Shown piece after piece: positions 1 to 10,618 of a stretch of DNA of 64,000 nt. This DNA is from Kuschelorhynchus macadamiae. Its lineage: Eukaryota; Arthropoda; Insecta; Coleoptera; Curculionidae. A program made the translations under genes and the position numbers. Numbering within the stretch: position 1 is the stretch's first letter; each line of letters starts with the position of its first letter. Under the pieces are notes generated by a model. That model was not told the DNA's origin. It worked only from the letters and a program-made list of their open reading frames with translations, and ran no database searches. The stretch lies in contig JAUTXW010005217.1 of assembly GCA_030620095.1 (NCBI GenBank), positions 248,001 to 312,000 of the forward strand, read 5' to 3'.

Positions 1-1005
1 TTCGAATTAAATGGTTAAGCAGGTTCCGATATTGTTTATATTCATTAAATAAGTTTATGTTATTTTTATCCTTTAAGTGCTTAATTTTTAGATTATCTCT
101 TTTGCGAATGGATGTCAGCAATGAAGTTGTTATCCATGGTTTTATCTTTTCATGTATAGAATTTATTTCAATTAATGCACTGGATTTGTTTATGCATTCA
201 TTAAATTTATTTAAAAATATGTTATAAGCTAAATCTGGTTCATTTGCATTATATACTTGATCCCAGTGTGTTTGATTTAATAATATTTTAAGATTATTAT
301 TGTCTATCTTAGAAAGGCTTTTTTTAACTCTGTCATCTGTCAGTAAGGTAGAGCTATTCATCTGTATTTTTAAAATTATGGGATAATGATCTGTGACATC
401 ACTTGTATAAACGAGCGGTAGGAAGGAAATATTTTTCAATCTTACTGGGCAATAAACAAAAAATGATCTATACAGCTACATGAAGTTGGGGTAACTCTCG
501 TATGGGTATTTATATAACTTAGGTAACCATTTGTTGTTAACGTGTTTAAATATTCATTAACCAATACATCTCTTGTATCGTAAAAAGAAATATAATTATT
601 ATTTTTTTGGAATAATTAAGGTTTATTGCATTTGTCGATAAACGTATTTTCTGTGAATTTTACAGTATCAACTGAGTTAATACGTATATCGCTCCTCACA
701 AAAACTAACAACCCGTCGTTTTGATTATATGTGCCATTCAAATAAAAAATTTCGTAGTTCGGTATTTTAAAATTATCTAAGCATTCTATTTTCCAAGTTT
801 CTGTTAAAATAATCACTTCAAACGAATGTTTTAAACTTTGTAATAAAATTAGAAATTCTTCAAAATTTTTTCTAGCACTTCTAATATTAAGGTGTATTAT
901 GTTAAGGAAATCGTTTCTTGAGCAATAAGCATCATAATTTTGAATAGTCTTGGCTTCTATCTTGGCAAATTCATCGAGTTCTTTATTGTACTCAGCAATA
1001 TTCAT
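1..1005 (-). pseudogene. LINE ORF2, endonuclease domain (partial, broken)
   Basis: This is the start of a non-LTR retrotransposon ORF2. The first 129 codons from the ATG at 1005 carry an apurinic-like endonuclease start: NIIHLNIRSARKNF, the ETW motif and a FVRSDI strand. A stop near 616 and an apparent internal deletion follow. The C-terminal part of the endonuclease resumes at about 600-330 (NTHTRVTPTSCSCIDHF, then YTSDVTDHYPIIL, the catalytic SDH-type block) after a one-base shift in a T run. The rest, to base 1, reads as the linker before reverse transcriptase, which lies outside the window. In this enzyme class the domain nicks the target to prime reverse transcription. ORF1 lies just upstream. 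The clade (CR1/L2 or Jockey group) cannot be fixed without the RT. Confidence 0.75.
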
Positions 1006-1205
1006 ATAAAAAAAAATAAGATTAAATTATAAATTATAACAACCCTAAAAAAGAAAATTTATATAAGAAAATCAACAATTCTAAGACGCATTGTCTGTAT
1101 GCTACTAACTAAAAATGTTTCAATTTGACTAAATTATTATTAAGCAGATTCAACAATTATATTAACATTTATATTATATTTATACAATTTTTTTTTAAAT
1201 AAAAG

Positions 1206-1815
1206 TTATACTTTCAATTTTAAAATATCTGTTTCATTGAGTATTTTATGTTTGTTGTTGTCCACTTTTACAAAAATATTTCCATCATGCGTGAAAACAG
1301 ACTTACGATCAAAAGTTTCTTGGCACTTTTTTAAAAGCATTAGACGTTTTTTGTCTAAATCTTCACTAACACCCATTTTTGAACCTCGTAGATTTTTACT
1401 GTTTTTCAAAATAAGATATCGTTTTTTTAGTGAATCCATTTTGACAATTACAGGCCGGGGATTGTTTAAATTACGTCCTACACGGTAACATTTCACTATA
1501 TCCATGATATCGGTTTGCACTTTGACGTTGTTATTTAATATTTCTAACACTTGTGTTTCGAGGGAACCAGCAATTTCAGAAATTCCATAAATACAGATGT
1601 TATTAAATTTCTGATTTTGTTGAAGTTGTTCAATTTTTTGTTCCAAAGAAGCAATACACTCGTCTTGCTTGTTTACTCTTATTTGGAATAGGTCTATTTT
1701 ATCGGTGATTTTTTTTTACCATCTTGTTTACAAATTCGTCATTGTCGAGCAAGAAATCGGTAATGGTTTCCTTGATCACGTTTTTTAAATCGGGTTGTTG
1801 GACTTTTGGGGCCAT
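1206..1815 (-). pseudogene. LINE ORF1, RNA-binding-type protein
   Basis: ORF1 of the same LINE, starting at the ATG at 1815 (MAPKVQQPDLKN) and ending at 1206. A run of nine A (minus strand) near 1712 shifts the frame by one base; on either side the protein reads as one. A short heptad-like stretch (EQKIEQLQQNQ) precedes an RRM-like region with NICIYGI, CYRVGR, RPVIVKM and a VSEDLDKKR segment, the pattern of LINE ORF1 proteins of the transposase_22 type. Such proteins coat the element RNA. About 200 bases separate it from ORF2. It is broken by a single indel, so it may be fairly young. Confidence 0.7.
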
Positions 1816-1975
1816 ATTTCACTTTTGTTTTAGCGGCACTATTAAGAACGACACTTATGTGTTAATTCAAGCAACTTTGATAAATTATTTTGTTAATTTA
1901 CTGCTTAAAAACCGAGATTGTTGCGGAGCACACTAAACAAGCGTCTACTCACTTGCGACACATGTGTCTATAAAT
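1816..1975 (-). other. probable LINE 5' untranslated region
   Basis: Sequence upstream of the ORF1 start that leads to the next element end at 1976. No open frame or internal promoter motif is recognised. The exact 5' boundary of the LINE is not visible. Confidence 0.3.
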
Positions 1976-2970
1976 ATACAGTGTGTTCCATTTAAATAAA
2001 TAAAGTAAGGTTCGATAACTTTTTGACCTGACCCTGTATACTAATTCCGAAGGCCGAATTGAGTTCTACGGGAAAAGTTATGTAAGAAAGCGTGTTCACA
2101 TTTTCGATAAGTTAACTGATGGTTGAGATACGAGGGGTGCCTGAAAATGCAATATTTTCAATTTCCCTGTATTTTAAAAACTAAAAGGGCTATGATAGTT
2201 TTGTTATGTATTTTAGATGTAATACATTCCAAATTTGGAAATGTACAGGATCAGGATGCTGTGTTGTATTTTGTATCACTTTTAACCTTGGGTCTTCTAA
2301 GAAACATTAAAAAAAACTATAGGGACTAGCTTTTTCAGGACATTCAATTCATACAGAGTTATCTGGTATTATTTTATTTTTTACTTCTACTCAGGATTCT
2401 AAGATAATGCATATCGTAGCTCACTCTAGTGTAAACCTCCATTGTTTTCAAATGATTGACGTTATTATATTATAAAATTAATCGTTTGTAATATAAATAT
2501 AAGGTATATCAAATAAAAGTGAATTATATACAGTGTGTGCAGAACTAAGGATTAGTTAGTTGGTTAATTGGAGAAAGTTTTAGACAATTATTTTACTATG
2601 TTATTGCCGCCCGTTGCTGTTATAACAAAAAGGATTAATAACTCCTTTTTAGGAAAATTATGGTCCAAATGCTATTTTTATTCATATTAAGAATAATTTA
2701 AATCTCTTAATATTTGCTATAAGATAAAGCATAATACTATAGGTACTTCAGTATAACCAACTGAATACCTTTGTTTCATTTTGATCTTCTGAATGTATTT
2801 GCACTACTACAAAACTACCACTTTCCTATATCAGCTATTTGATGAATAATAAACTGCATTTTTGGTTTCACGAAAAAATAGCACACGGTCACGAAAACCG
2901 CAATTTTCTATCTATAAAAATAACGAAGATACCTCGCAAAAGTACCCAAAATGGGACACCCTGTATATAC
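1976..2970. mobile_element. mariner-like terminal remnants, rearranged
   Basis: TATACAG at 1976 and CCCTGTATA at about 2033 bracket a 65-bp mini-element. From about 2115 the text matches the right arm of the element at 31.5-33.0 kb (gagatacgagggg, then the gaaaaccgcaa and aaaataacgaagatacc blocks) and ends with GGGACACCCTGTATA at 2970. The match is split by about 640 bp (roughly 2210-2850) of unrelated AT-rich sequence that I cannot name. There is no transposase here. This is probably a solo end, or a deleted copy with a later insertion. Confidence 0.5.
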
Positions 2971-4357
2971 ATATAAAATCAAAATAATTTCAGATTTGCA
3001 AATTTTCGCTCTTGACAAAGTTCATGTAAAAAAAAAACTAGTTTTGTTTTATCTCTCGTATATTATTATACCAGACCAAAACAACCGTTAAAACACGCAT
3101 ACCACAGAAATGTTAACAAAACATAAACCTACAAAATTTAAAAAACCGTTTGTAAACATACCATTTCGTTAAATTTAAATTTAAATTTAGGTTACCGTAT
3201 ATAATGCTTTATTTTTGTGCAAAATTTAACATTAACTTAATACGTAGCTTTTAACCTTGATGTTTTAAATATTCTAATAAGCCATTTTGGTCCACTATAT
3301 TGAATTTTGGGAGACAAATTTTTAAAAAATTTATAGTTCATTCACCGCCATGTGACCTTTGATTCTTCATAACAGCCTTTAGTATTTTTTTTCCTTCTCA
3401 AGATGGAACTTTATAATTATACACCCAGTGCGTCAAACATTCATCAAAAAAAAAACTTATTACCACTGTTCTGGCTATATCTGAGGAAAGGGATCAAAAG
3501 TTCGACCAGAACGTATAGTTTATTTATTAATCATTATTTTCAAGCGCGTCGTCCAACTTGATCGATATTCGATAAATAATTTAACCATTATAGATACGGC
3601 CGACTTTTCCATAGCTGCAAAGGTCTCACACACATTAATATTTTAATTAAACAGTTTTGTCCGCTGACGTAAAACCTTAGCGTTTGAATTATTATTATGT
3701 TGGTTTCGCTTTTCACGCTGTTCACAATGTTTTTTCTCGTGCTTTGACGCCGTTTTTCCGATATTTTTTTTCCTTTGAGATCTGAATAATTCATCAGGCG
3801 GTAGACGTTAATGTGTTTTCACTTTTAAGACTAGAGGAAAATTATGAAGGAAATTCTCATTCGTATTAATTGATTGAAAGTAAATTCAATCATAATTTTT
3901 ATTATAATTCAGAGCACATTATTTTGTTCTGTTAAGTAGTTTTTAAGCTATGCTGCGAACTGACAGGCAGACAGACGATCCGATGGAATTGATAAAAGAT
4001 ATTATTTGGCATCTAGGGATGGTAAAACGTGAACATATGTAAAACTTGAGAGGGTGTTTTTTTTTTCACGATTACGAGCGTTTTATTTGTTCAGCCATCT
4101 CGAATTAGTAATACAATTTTACTATAGTCAAAAGCAGTGTTATCGTGTGGGTCATACGATTTATCAACGCAAAACTTTTTAAGTTTGTTTTTCTTTTATT
4201 ACGTGTAATCATATCCTCCGCATAGAATCCGGAAGATGAATTAGACAAACCTATGATATTTTGATATGAAAAAAGAGGATAAATATATAAATACCAGCAG
4301 TTGCAAAAATCTTTGAGCGATGTCACTTCAAAGTCATATTGACAAGTCAGTGACAAA
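2971..4357. other. AT-rich DNA without recognisable gene
   Basis: Only short frames occur and none resembles a known family. Positions 3940-4085 carry a copy of an interspersed repeat with gctatgctgcgaactgacag and a gagagggtgttttt segment, also seen at 9.28 kb, 50.1-50.9 kb and 55.5 kb. Bases 4086-4357 may be the 5' untranslated part of the transposase gene that starts at 4358. Confidence 0.4.
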
Positions 4358-5659
4358 ATGAGTAATAGAAAACAATTGTCAGGGTTTTTGCATCCACAAG
4401 CGAAAAAAATGGTATTAAACCTAATAAAATATTACGAAAATGAAAATTCACCGGCCAATATCCAGAAGACAGTAGCAAAAGCTCTGGGAATCAGTATAAA
4501 GACTATGCAGAAAATTGTGCATGAAAAAAAGCATAATTTACTACCGAAGAAGTTTAAGAAATGTACACGAAAAAAGCCAAAGACAGAAGACTTAAGTGAC
4601 AATGTAAAAATGGATGTTCGTAATGCAATTTACGATTTATACACATCATAAACATATAACCTTTCAAGTTTTAAAAGAAGCTTTAAAAAATCGAGGCATA
4701 TTGGAAATTGGCCTAAAATCGTTGTCAAAATTAATAAAAATGTTAGGTTTTCGATATAAAAAGGACTGTAATCGAAGATTTTTATGCCAGTTGCCACATA
4801 TACCATCTCAGCATATCCAGTTTTTAAAGAAATTCACGGAAAATGTTAATTCAAAATTTAGAAAAGTGGTATTTTTAGACGAGACTTGGACATTTTCTAA
4901 TGGAAGTGGTTCGAAATCTTGGCAGGACGAGTCTGTAAATAGTGTCAAGAGGAAAAAGGGATGTGGGACTGGAAAACAGTTCATCATTTTGCGTGCAGGT
5001 TCTCTAACAGAATTTCTCCCAGGTGCAAGTTTACTGTTTTCTTCAACATCCAAAAGTATGGACTACCATGATAATATGAACTGTAAACTGTTTGAAAAGT
5101 GGTTAAAAGAACAACTGATTCTAAATTTAGATGCTCCATCTTTAATCACTCTGGACAATGCATCTTATCATTCAAGAATCTTAAATAAACAACCTATTTC
5201 ATCCTGGAAGAAAAGTGATATTTATGACTGGCTAATAAAACAAAAACAAAATCCTTTACCCAATATGCTGAAACTAGAACTTTTTAATAGCAAAATCTAT
5301 TAAAAAACCGACAATATATGCCGTAGATGAAATATTACGGGAAAATGGACATGAGGTCTTACGAACTGCCGCCATACCATTGCCAGTTTAATGCACTAGA
5401 ACTAATATGGGCTGGGGCAAAATCATATTACGTGAATGTTGGTCTTATATCAGATGAAATGCAAATTGTTTGGCAAGATTCATTAAATTATATTACGCCG
5501 GAGTACTGGAAGAAATCTGTGGAAGATACGGAGAAATTAATATGGGATTGGTGGAACCGAGAACGAGTTCTAAATGTCGAAATAACACCAATGATCACTG
5601 CGCCATTTGAGGACGACTCAGAAGATGAGGACTTTTTTAGTGACGATGATATTTTTTAG
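4358..5659 (+). pseudogene. Tc1/mariner-superfamily transposase, long D-to-E spacing
   Basis: The reading frame starts at ATG 4358 (MSNRKQLSGFLHPQAKK) with an N-terminal helix-turn-helix (about residues 15-65, KALGISIKTMQKIVHEK). The catalytic DDE domain shows VFLDETWTFSNG (first D), LITLDNASYHS (second D) and PPYHCQFNALELIW (E). The frame shifts near 4640, about 5285 and 5362, so the gene is dead. With the indels bridged, about 80 residues lie between second D and E, far longer than the 34 of classic Tc1. That recalls the Sailor group (DD82E); the assignment rests on spacing only. The C-terminus is acidic (DDSEDEDFFSDDD). An inverted second copy of its 5' part lies just downstream. Confidence 0.8.
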
Positions 5660-5689
5660 TCTATAATATTAAAAAGTTTCTGAAGCATT

Positions 5690-5990
5690 ATATTAGTCTT
5701 TAACGTGTATAAATCATAAATTGCATTATGAATATCCATTTTTGCATTGTAACTTAGGTCTTTTGCCATTGGATTTTTTCTTGTACATTTCTTAATTTTC
5801 TTCGGAAGTAAATTATGTTTTTTTTTTCATGCACAAGTTCCTCTACATTCCTTGTACCGATTGTCAGAGCTTTTGCCACTGGCTCCTGGATATTAGCCAG
5901 TGAATTTTAATTTAAAAATGTATTTATTAGGTTTGACATCATTTTTTTGCTTACTTTTTTAGAACATTTGTAATTTTGTAAACAACAAAT
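5690..5990 (-). pseudogene. inverted partial copy of the transposase 5' region
   Basis: Read on the minus strand, this stretch parallels codons of the upstream transposase (4400-4650). Blocks such as ggctaatatccaggagccag, gtggcaaaagctctg and cataatttacttccgaagaa match in order, with many substitutions and small indels. It faces the intact 5' end, forming a hairpin-like inverted repeat around the transposase body. It could be the relic of a second copy or an extended inverted terminus. No TIR ends were found beyond it. Confidence 0.7.
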
Positions 5991-6115
5991 AAATAATTAT
6001 AGAATACGTGTTCCAATTTTAAAGCGTGTTTAAAACAAATAAATTTTTTTAATAAATATAAAATTTGATTTATAAATATCGGTAAAATCGCTTTACCAGA
6101 AACTCGGGGCTAACG

Positions 6116-6340
<225 letters not shown>

Positions 6341-6349
6341 ACATATATA

Positions 6350-7370
6350 TATACAAGGTGGTGCAACCAAGATGGGGTGGACGATTGTGGGCAAACGGAG
6401 AGGAATTTGAAAAAATATTTTTGGGATATGATTGATAGTCAAGAACGCTGTGTTTTAAAATTATACCCATTATACAGGGTGGTCTGAAAAGTTCGTGGTG
6501 AACCAAACTTGTGTTTTTTTAAACGGGACACCCGGTATATTATTATTTTAGTTGATTCTCCTATTCGTTACGATCATTTTGATATGAGGTTTGTTGGGTC
6601 TAAAATTTATACCAAGGGAATAGGACGAGGTTAAAGTGGAAAAAAGAGTTATACTCCGGCCATTTTTTGAAAACAATTGAAGCAGGTATGGAAAAACCAA
6701 ATATTCTATAAAATGTATTGTATCTAGGATTACAATAATCGCTTGTAAGTCGTTCAAAATTATTCACTGTTATACAGGGTGGTCAAGTTTTGCAAATTTA
6801 CCTTGGATTGAATTTTTTTAAATGGAACACCCAATATATTTTACTGTCGTATTAAAGATAACATCGCCAGCTTTCAGAAAATACCCTATTTGATATCTTT
6901 CTAACCAACAGTTTTTTAGTAAATTAACCGTGAAACCAAAATTTACTCATTCTAACAGAAACGGTATTATTTTCGTTGCTTAAATTGACTACCTATAATA
7001 AAAAGAGGCCATGATTTAATCATAAATGAAAAGAAAGATTGACATTCTTGTCAAAACCGCAAAGTGTCAGAGAATTAACATCAATTACCATTGTTTTTTG
7101 ACGATAAGCCGAGAAATTGTTAAGTAACAATGAGTTTTAGTACTCCAGAGTTGATAAACATGACTTTTATGTTGGGCGAGTGTCAAAAAAAACCCTTTAC
7201 TAGCAAGCAGGGTTTATGCGGTACGATATCCCGATGCCGAAAAAAAACCAAGGCCTGAAGCTTTTGCAAGTTTATTAGAGAGGTTTCAAGAAACAGGCAA
7301 TGTTGCTTTTAAGAAACGTAAAGTAATTAATAAACCAGTTACCAATGAAGATAATGCTTTGACAGTGTCA
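6350..7370 (+). repeat. left inverted arm
   Basis: Pairs with 8262-9158. It runs through the start codon and about 150 bp or more of transposase coding sequence. Matching blocks include gatgccgaaa, agcttttgcaagtttat and taataaaccagttaccaatg. Confidence 0.8.
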
Positions 7371-8189
7371 TTAACAGTGCAAGAAAATCCACACACAAGT
7401 ACCAGGGAAATTGAGAGAGCCACTGATATTGAACGCACTAGTATTAAACGGATTCTGAAACAACATAAATATCATGCCTACCACATTGAATTACACCAAG
7501 AACTGTATGATCGCGATTACGTCCAACGACAAGAGTTTTCAATTTGGTTTTTAAATACAATTTGGGATAATCCAGGTTTTGTAGATAGGGTGCTGTTTTC
7601 AGATGAAGCAACTTTTAAAAGCAACGGCTTGGTTAACAAACATAATATGCACTATTATTCAACCGAAAATCCACATTGGATTCGTCAGGTGGACCATCAA
7701 AATAAATGGTCAATTAATGTTTAGGGAGGTATAATTGGCTCTCATGTTATAGGACCATATTTCTTTGAAGAGCATTTAACGGGAGAAGTCTATTTAAATT
7801 TTTTGAGAACTGAGTTGCCCGTATTGCTCGAAGATTTACCTTTAATATTAAGAAATTCCTTATATGATGGAGCACCCCCGCATTACCATAGGCATGTAAG
7901 ACATTTTCTCAATAATTGGAAAGGAGAGCATTGGATTGGGCGAGGTGGACCAGTTAAGTGGCCTGCAAGGTTACCCGATTTAACGCCACTAGATTACTTT
8001 TTATGGGGACATGTTAAAGAAGAAGTTTATAAAGAGGTTCCAACCACAGTGGAAGATATGAAGTTGAGAATAATAAGCAGTTTTCGCAACATTTCAGACC
8101 TGACTTTGAGAAAAGTGAAACTTTCATTTATGGATAGACTCGAAATGTGCCTTCAGCAAAACGGTGGTTTAGTTGAACATCTTTTATAA
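7130..8189 (+). pseudogene. mariner-like DDD transposase (41-residue spacing)
   Basis: The frame starts at ATG 7130 (MSFSTPELINMTFMLGEC). A one-base shift in an A run near 7180 and an amber TAG at 7722, where relatives have Trp, break it. The order is helix-turn-helix region (STREIERATDIERTSIKRIL), VLFSDEATFKSNG (first D), YDGAPPHYH (second D), then WPARLPDLTPLDYFLWG (third D). Between the second D and the D of PLDY I count 41 residues, so it belongs with DD41D-type mariners by spacing, not with DD34D mariner or DD34E Tc1. The C-terminus ends CLQQNGGLVEHLL, as in insect DUF4817-type transposases. The 5' coding part is repeated, inverted, in the right arm. Confidence 0.85.
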
Positions 8190-8261
8190 GTTTTAATTAC
8201 ATTGTTTTTGTTGATTTATATTAAATTTATTTTTTTTGTAAAAAAAGATCTGTTATTAATA

Positions 8262-9153
8262 CTGTCAAAGCATTATCTCCATTGGTAACTGGTTTATTAA
8301 TTACTTTACGTTTTTTTGAAAGCAACATTTCCTGTTTCTTGAAATCTCTATGATAAACTTGCAAAAGCTTCTATCTTGTTTTTATTTCGGCATCGCATCA
8401 TCAAAGAACAATATTTATTTATTTACTGATGACAATATTCTGACACTTTGCTGTTTTGACGGGACTGTCAATCTTTTGTTCAATTTATGATGATATCATG
8501 GCCTCCTAATATTAAATTGTCAATTTTAACAACGTGAATTCAGAGTAATTCGTGTTAAAATGAAGAAATTTTGATTTCACAGCTAATTTACTGAAAAACT
8601 GTTGGTCAGAAAGGTATCAAATAAGGTATTTTCTGAAAGCTAGTAATGTTATCTTTAACATGAAAGTAAAATATACAGAGTGTTCCATTTAAAAAAATTC
8701 AATCCAACGTAAATTTGCAAAACTTGACCAGCCTGTATAACAGTGAATAATTTTGAACGACTTACAAGCGATTATTGTAATCCTAGATACAATACATTTT
8801 ATAGAATATTGGGTTTTTCCATACCTGCTTCAATTGTTTTCAAAAAATGGCCGGAGTATAACCCTTTTTTCCACTTTAACCTCGTCCCATTCCCTTGGTA
8901 TACATTTTAGACCCAACTAACCTTATATCAAAATGATCGCAACAAATAGGAGAATCAACTAAAATAATAATATACCGGGTATCCCATTTAAAAAAACACA
9001 AGTTTGGTTCACCACGAACTTTTCAGACCACCCTGTATAATGGGTATAATTTTAAAACACAGCGTTCTTGACTATCAATCATATCCCAATTTTTTTTTCA
9101 AATTCCTCTCCGTTTGCCCACAATCGTCCACCCCATCTTGGTTGCACCACCCA

Positions 9154-9158
<5 letters not shown>
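8262..9158 (-). repeat. right inverted arm
   Basis: Mirror of the left arm, lacking the segment equal to about 7100-7210. It begins with the inverse of the coding block at about 7330-7370 (cattatctccattggtaact) directly after the transposase 3' end. Confidence 0.8.

Positions 9159-9217
<59 letters not shown>
9155..9217. repeat. (TA)n microsatellite
   Basis: About 60 bp of TA directly after the right terminus; with the left tract it brackets the element. Confidence 0.95.
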
Positions 9218-9219
<2 letters not shown>

Positions 9220-10070
9220 TGTATTTTTCGGATGCATGGCCCTTAACTTTAGACTGAAATTTGAAGAAATCGGATAAGTAGTTTTTTAGCTATGCCGCGA
9301 ACAGACAGACGGAATACTTTAACGTGAAGATCTGAAAAAATCTCACGAGGGAAGTAATAACTAATTAACTTGTGTTTTTAGCAAAAGTGTATAACATTTT
9401 TGCAAAATAAAAATTTTTTTTGTTATCACAATACAAAAAAAAAAGTTTCCTTTGCACTGGGGTGGCCCGCATTTAAATAAATGACACTGTATAAGTGGTT
9501 AGATTTTTATGTCAAGCGGGGCTCATAATTTTTAGTGATTGATAAAAAAATCTCACTTTCATTAAGTGTCTGTATAAACAGAACATATCCTGATTGTTCC
9601 ACTTCCGACTTTATTAAGGCGCTTGCCATTTTGTGTATTTTTATTTTTGCCAACCAAAAATTTTTAACCAAATACATATTTAGCGAATTTTCTTATTTAG
9701 TCCCTCGGCATTTAATATATAAAATAATATTAAGTGGCTGTCTTAATAATATTGCCTAGTATAATAAAAAAAATATTTTCTTTCTCCCTGTATATTTGTA
9801 AATAGCCCATTGAGATGTAATAGCTCGATAAAAGAATCACACAACATTTTCGTATTCACTGTGTTTTCTGATTTGATTCATAATGTTGGTGACCTTTGGA
9901 CCCGCACGGTAAGACCCCATTCGACTGTACTTGACTTCTATACCACAATCAATTAAGGCTCACAATTTGAAATCAGTTCATTAAGTAGTTTTTTCAGGCT
10001 GAATTTTTAAATTTGTTATTAGGTCGCCATTTTGTTCCGCCATAACGAAAGAAGTTCCGGGTAATGGAAA
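9218..10070. repeat. copy of interspersed repeat with gacagacag motif
   Basis: Segments gctatgccgcgaacagacag (about 9290) and, near 10000-10050, text matching the family at 50.1-50.9 kb in reverse order (ggtcgccattttgttccgcc). There is no open frame with family resemblance. CCCTGTATAT at about 9785 is another stray transposon terminus. Confidence 0.45.
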
Positions 10071-10618
10071 TTTACCGATTTTCTTTTATTGGAACTCTGT
10101 TTTTCTTATTTTGGCAAAAAATTGTTATATCAATAATATCTATAATGTAATTAGGAGTATTTTTAAGCTATTATTGCCTATTATCCAAAATTAATTGCTA
10201 ATAGTAAAACGGTTTTTAAAAAGTCTGAATACAATAAGCTGTTAAATTTGCATATTTTAATATCAATAATATTAAATTAGAGTAACTTAGCGTAATGCTT
10301 AATTAGTATTAAAAGTAACAGCCTTGCGTTCGTGAAAGTTCCTCTTGCTTATTAGTAAAGACAGACTTTTACGTTTCAGGCTTAAATTACTTTTACTTTG
10401 CTGTTCAAACACAATACAAAACGGTGTTAAATAACACTAACCCATGAATCACCACTTACCGATAAAAGATATTTTACAGTGGCGTACTTTCGTAAAAAAA
10501 AAACAATTATTTCCGGGTATAGCAAATGTGATTTTTTTTAAGATTAAAATAGTACGATTTTCGTACTTTAGGATAAAAAAAATCGGTAAATTTCCTTTAT
10601 CCGCAACTTCCCTTGTTA
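10071..10618. other. no recognisable feature
   Basis: AT-rich sequence with only short frames. I see nothing supportable before the hAT terminus at 10619. Confidence 0.4.

Larger units (their letters stand above)
6350..9158 (+). mobile_element. mariner-like element with about 0.9-kb inverted arms
   Basis: The left end reads ACAAGGTGGTGCAACCAAG after (TA)n, and the right end mirrors it (CTTGGTTGCACCACCCAG) before a second (TA)n. The arms match for most of 6350-7370 versus 8262-9158; the right arm lacks about 110-130 bp. Inside each arm, further TATACAGGGTGG blocks occur (6472 and 6772 on the left) with matching ACACCC..TATAT blocks, giving stacked terminal modules. The element carries one transposase pseudogene. 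Insertion at TA is typical of the IS630/Tc1/mariner superfamily. Confidence 0.85.
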
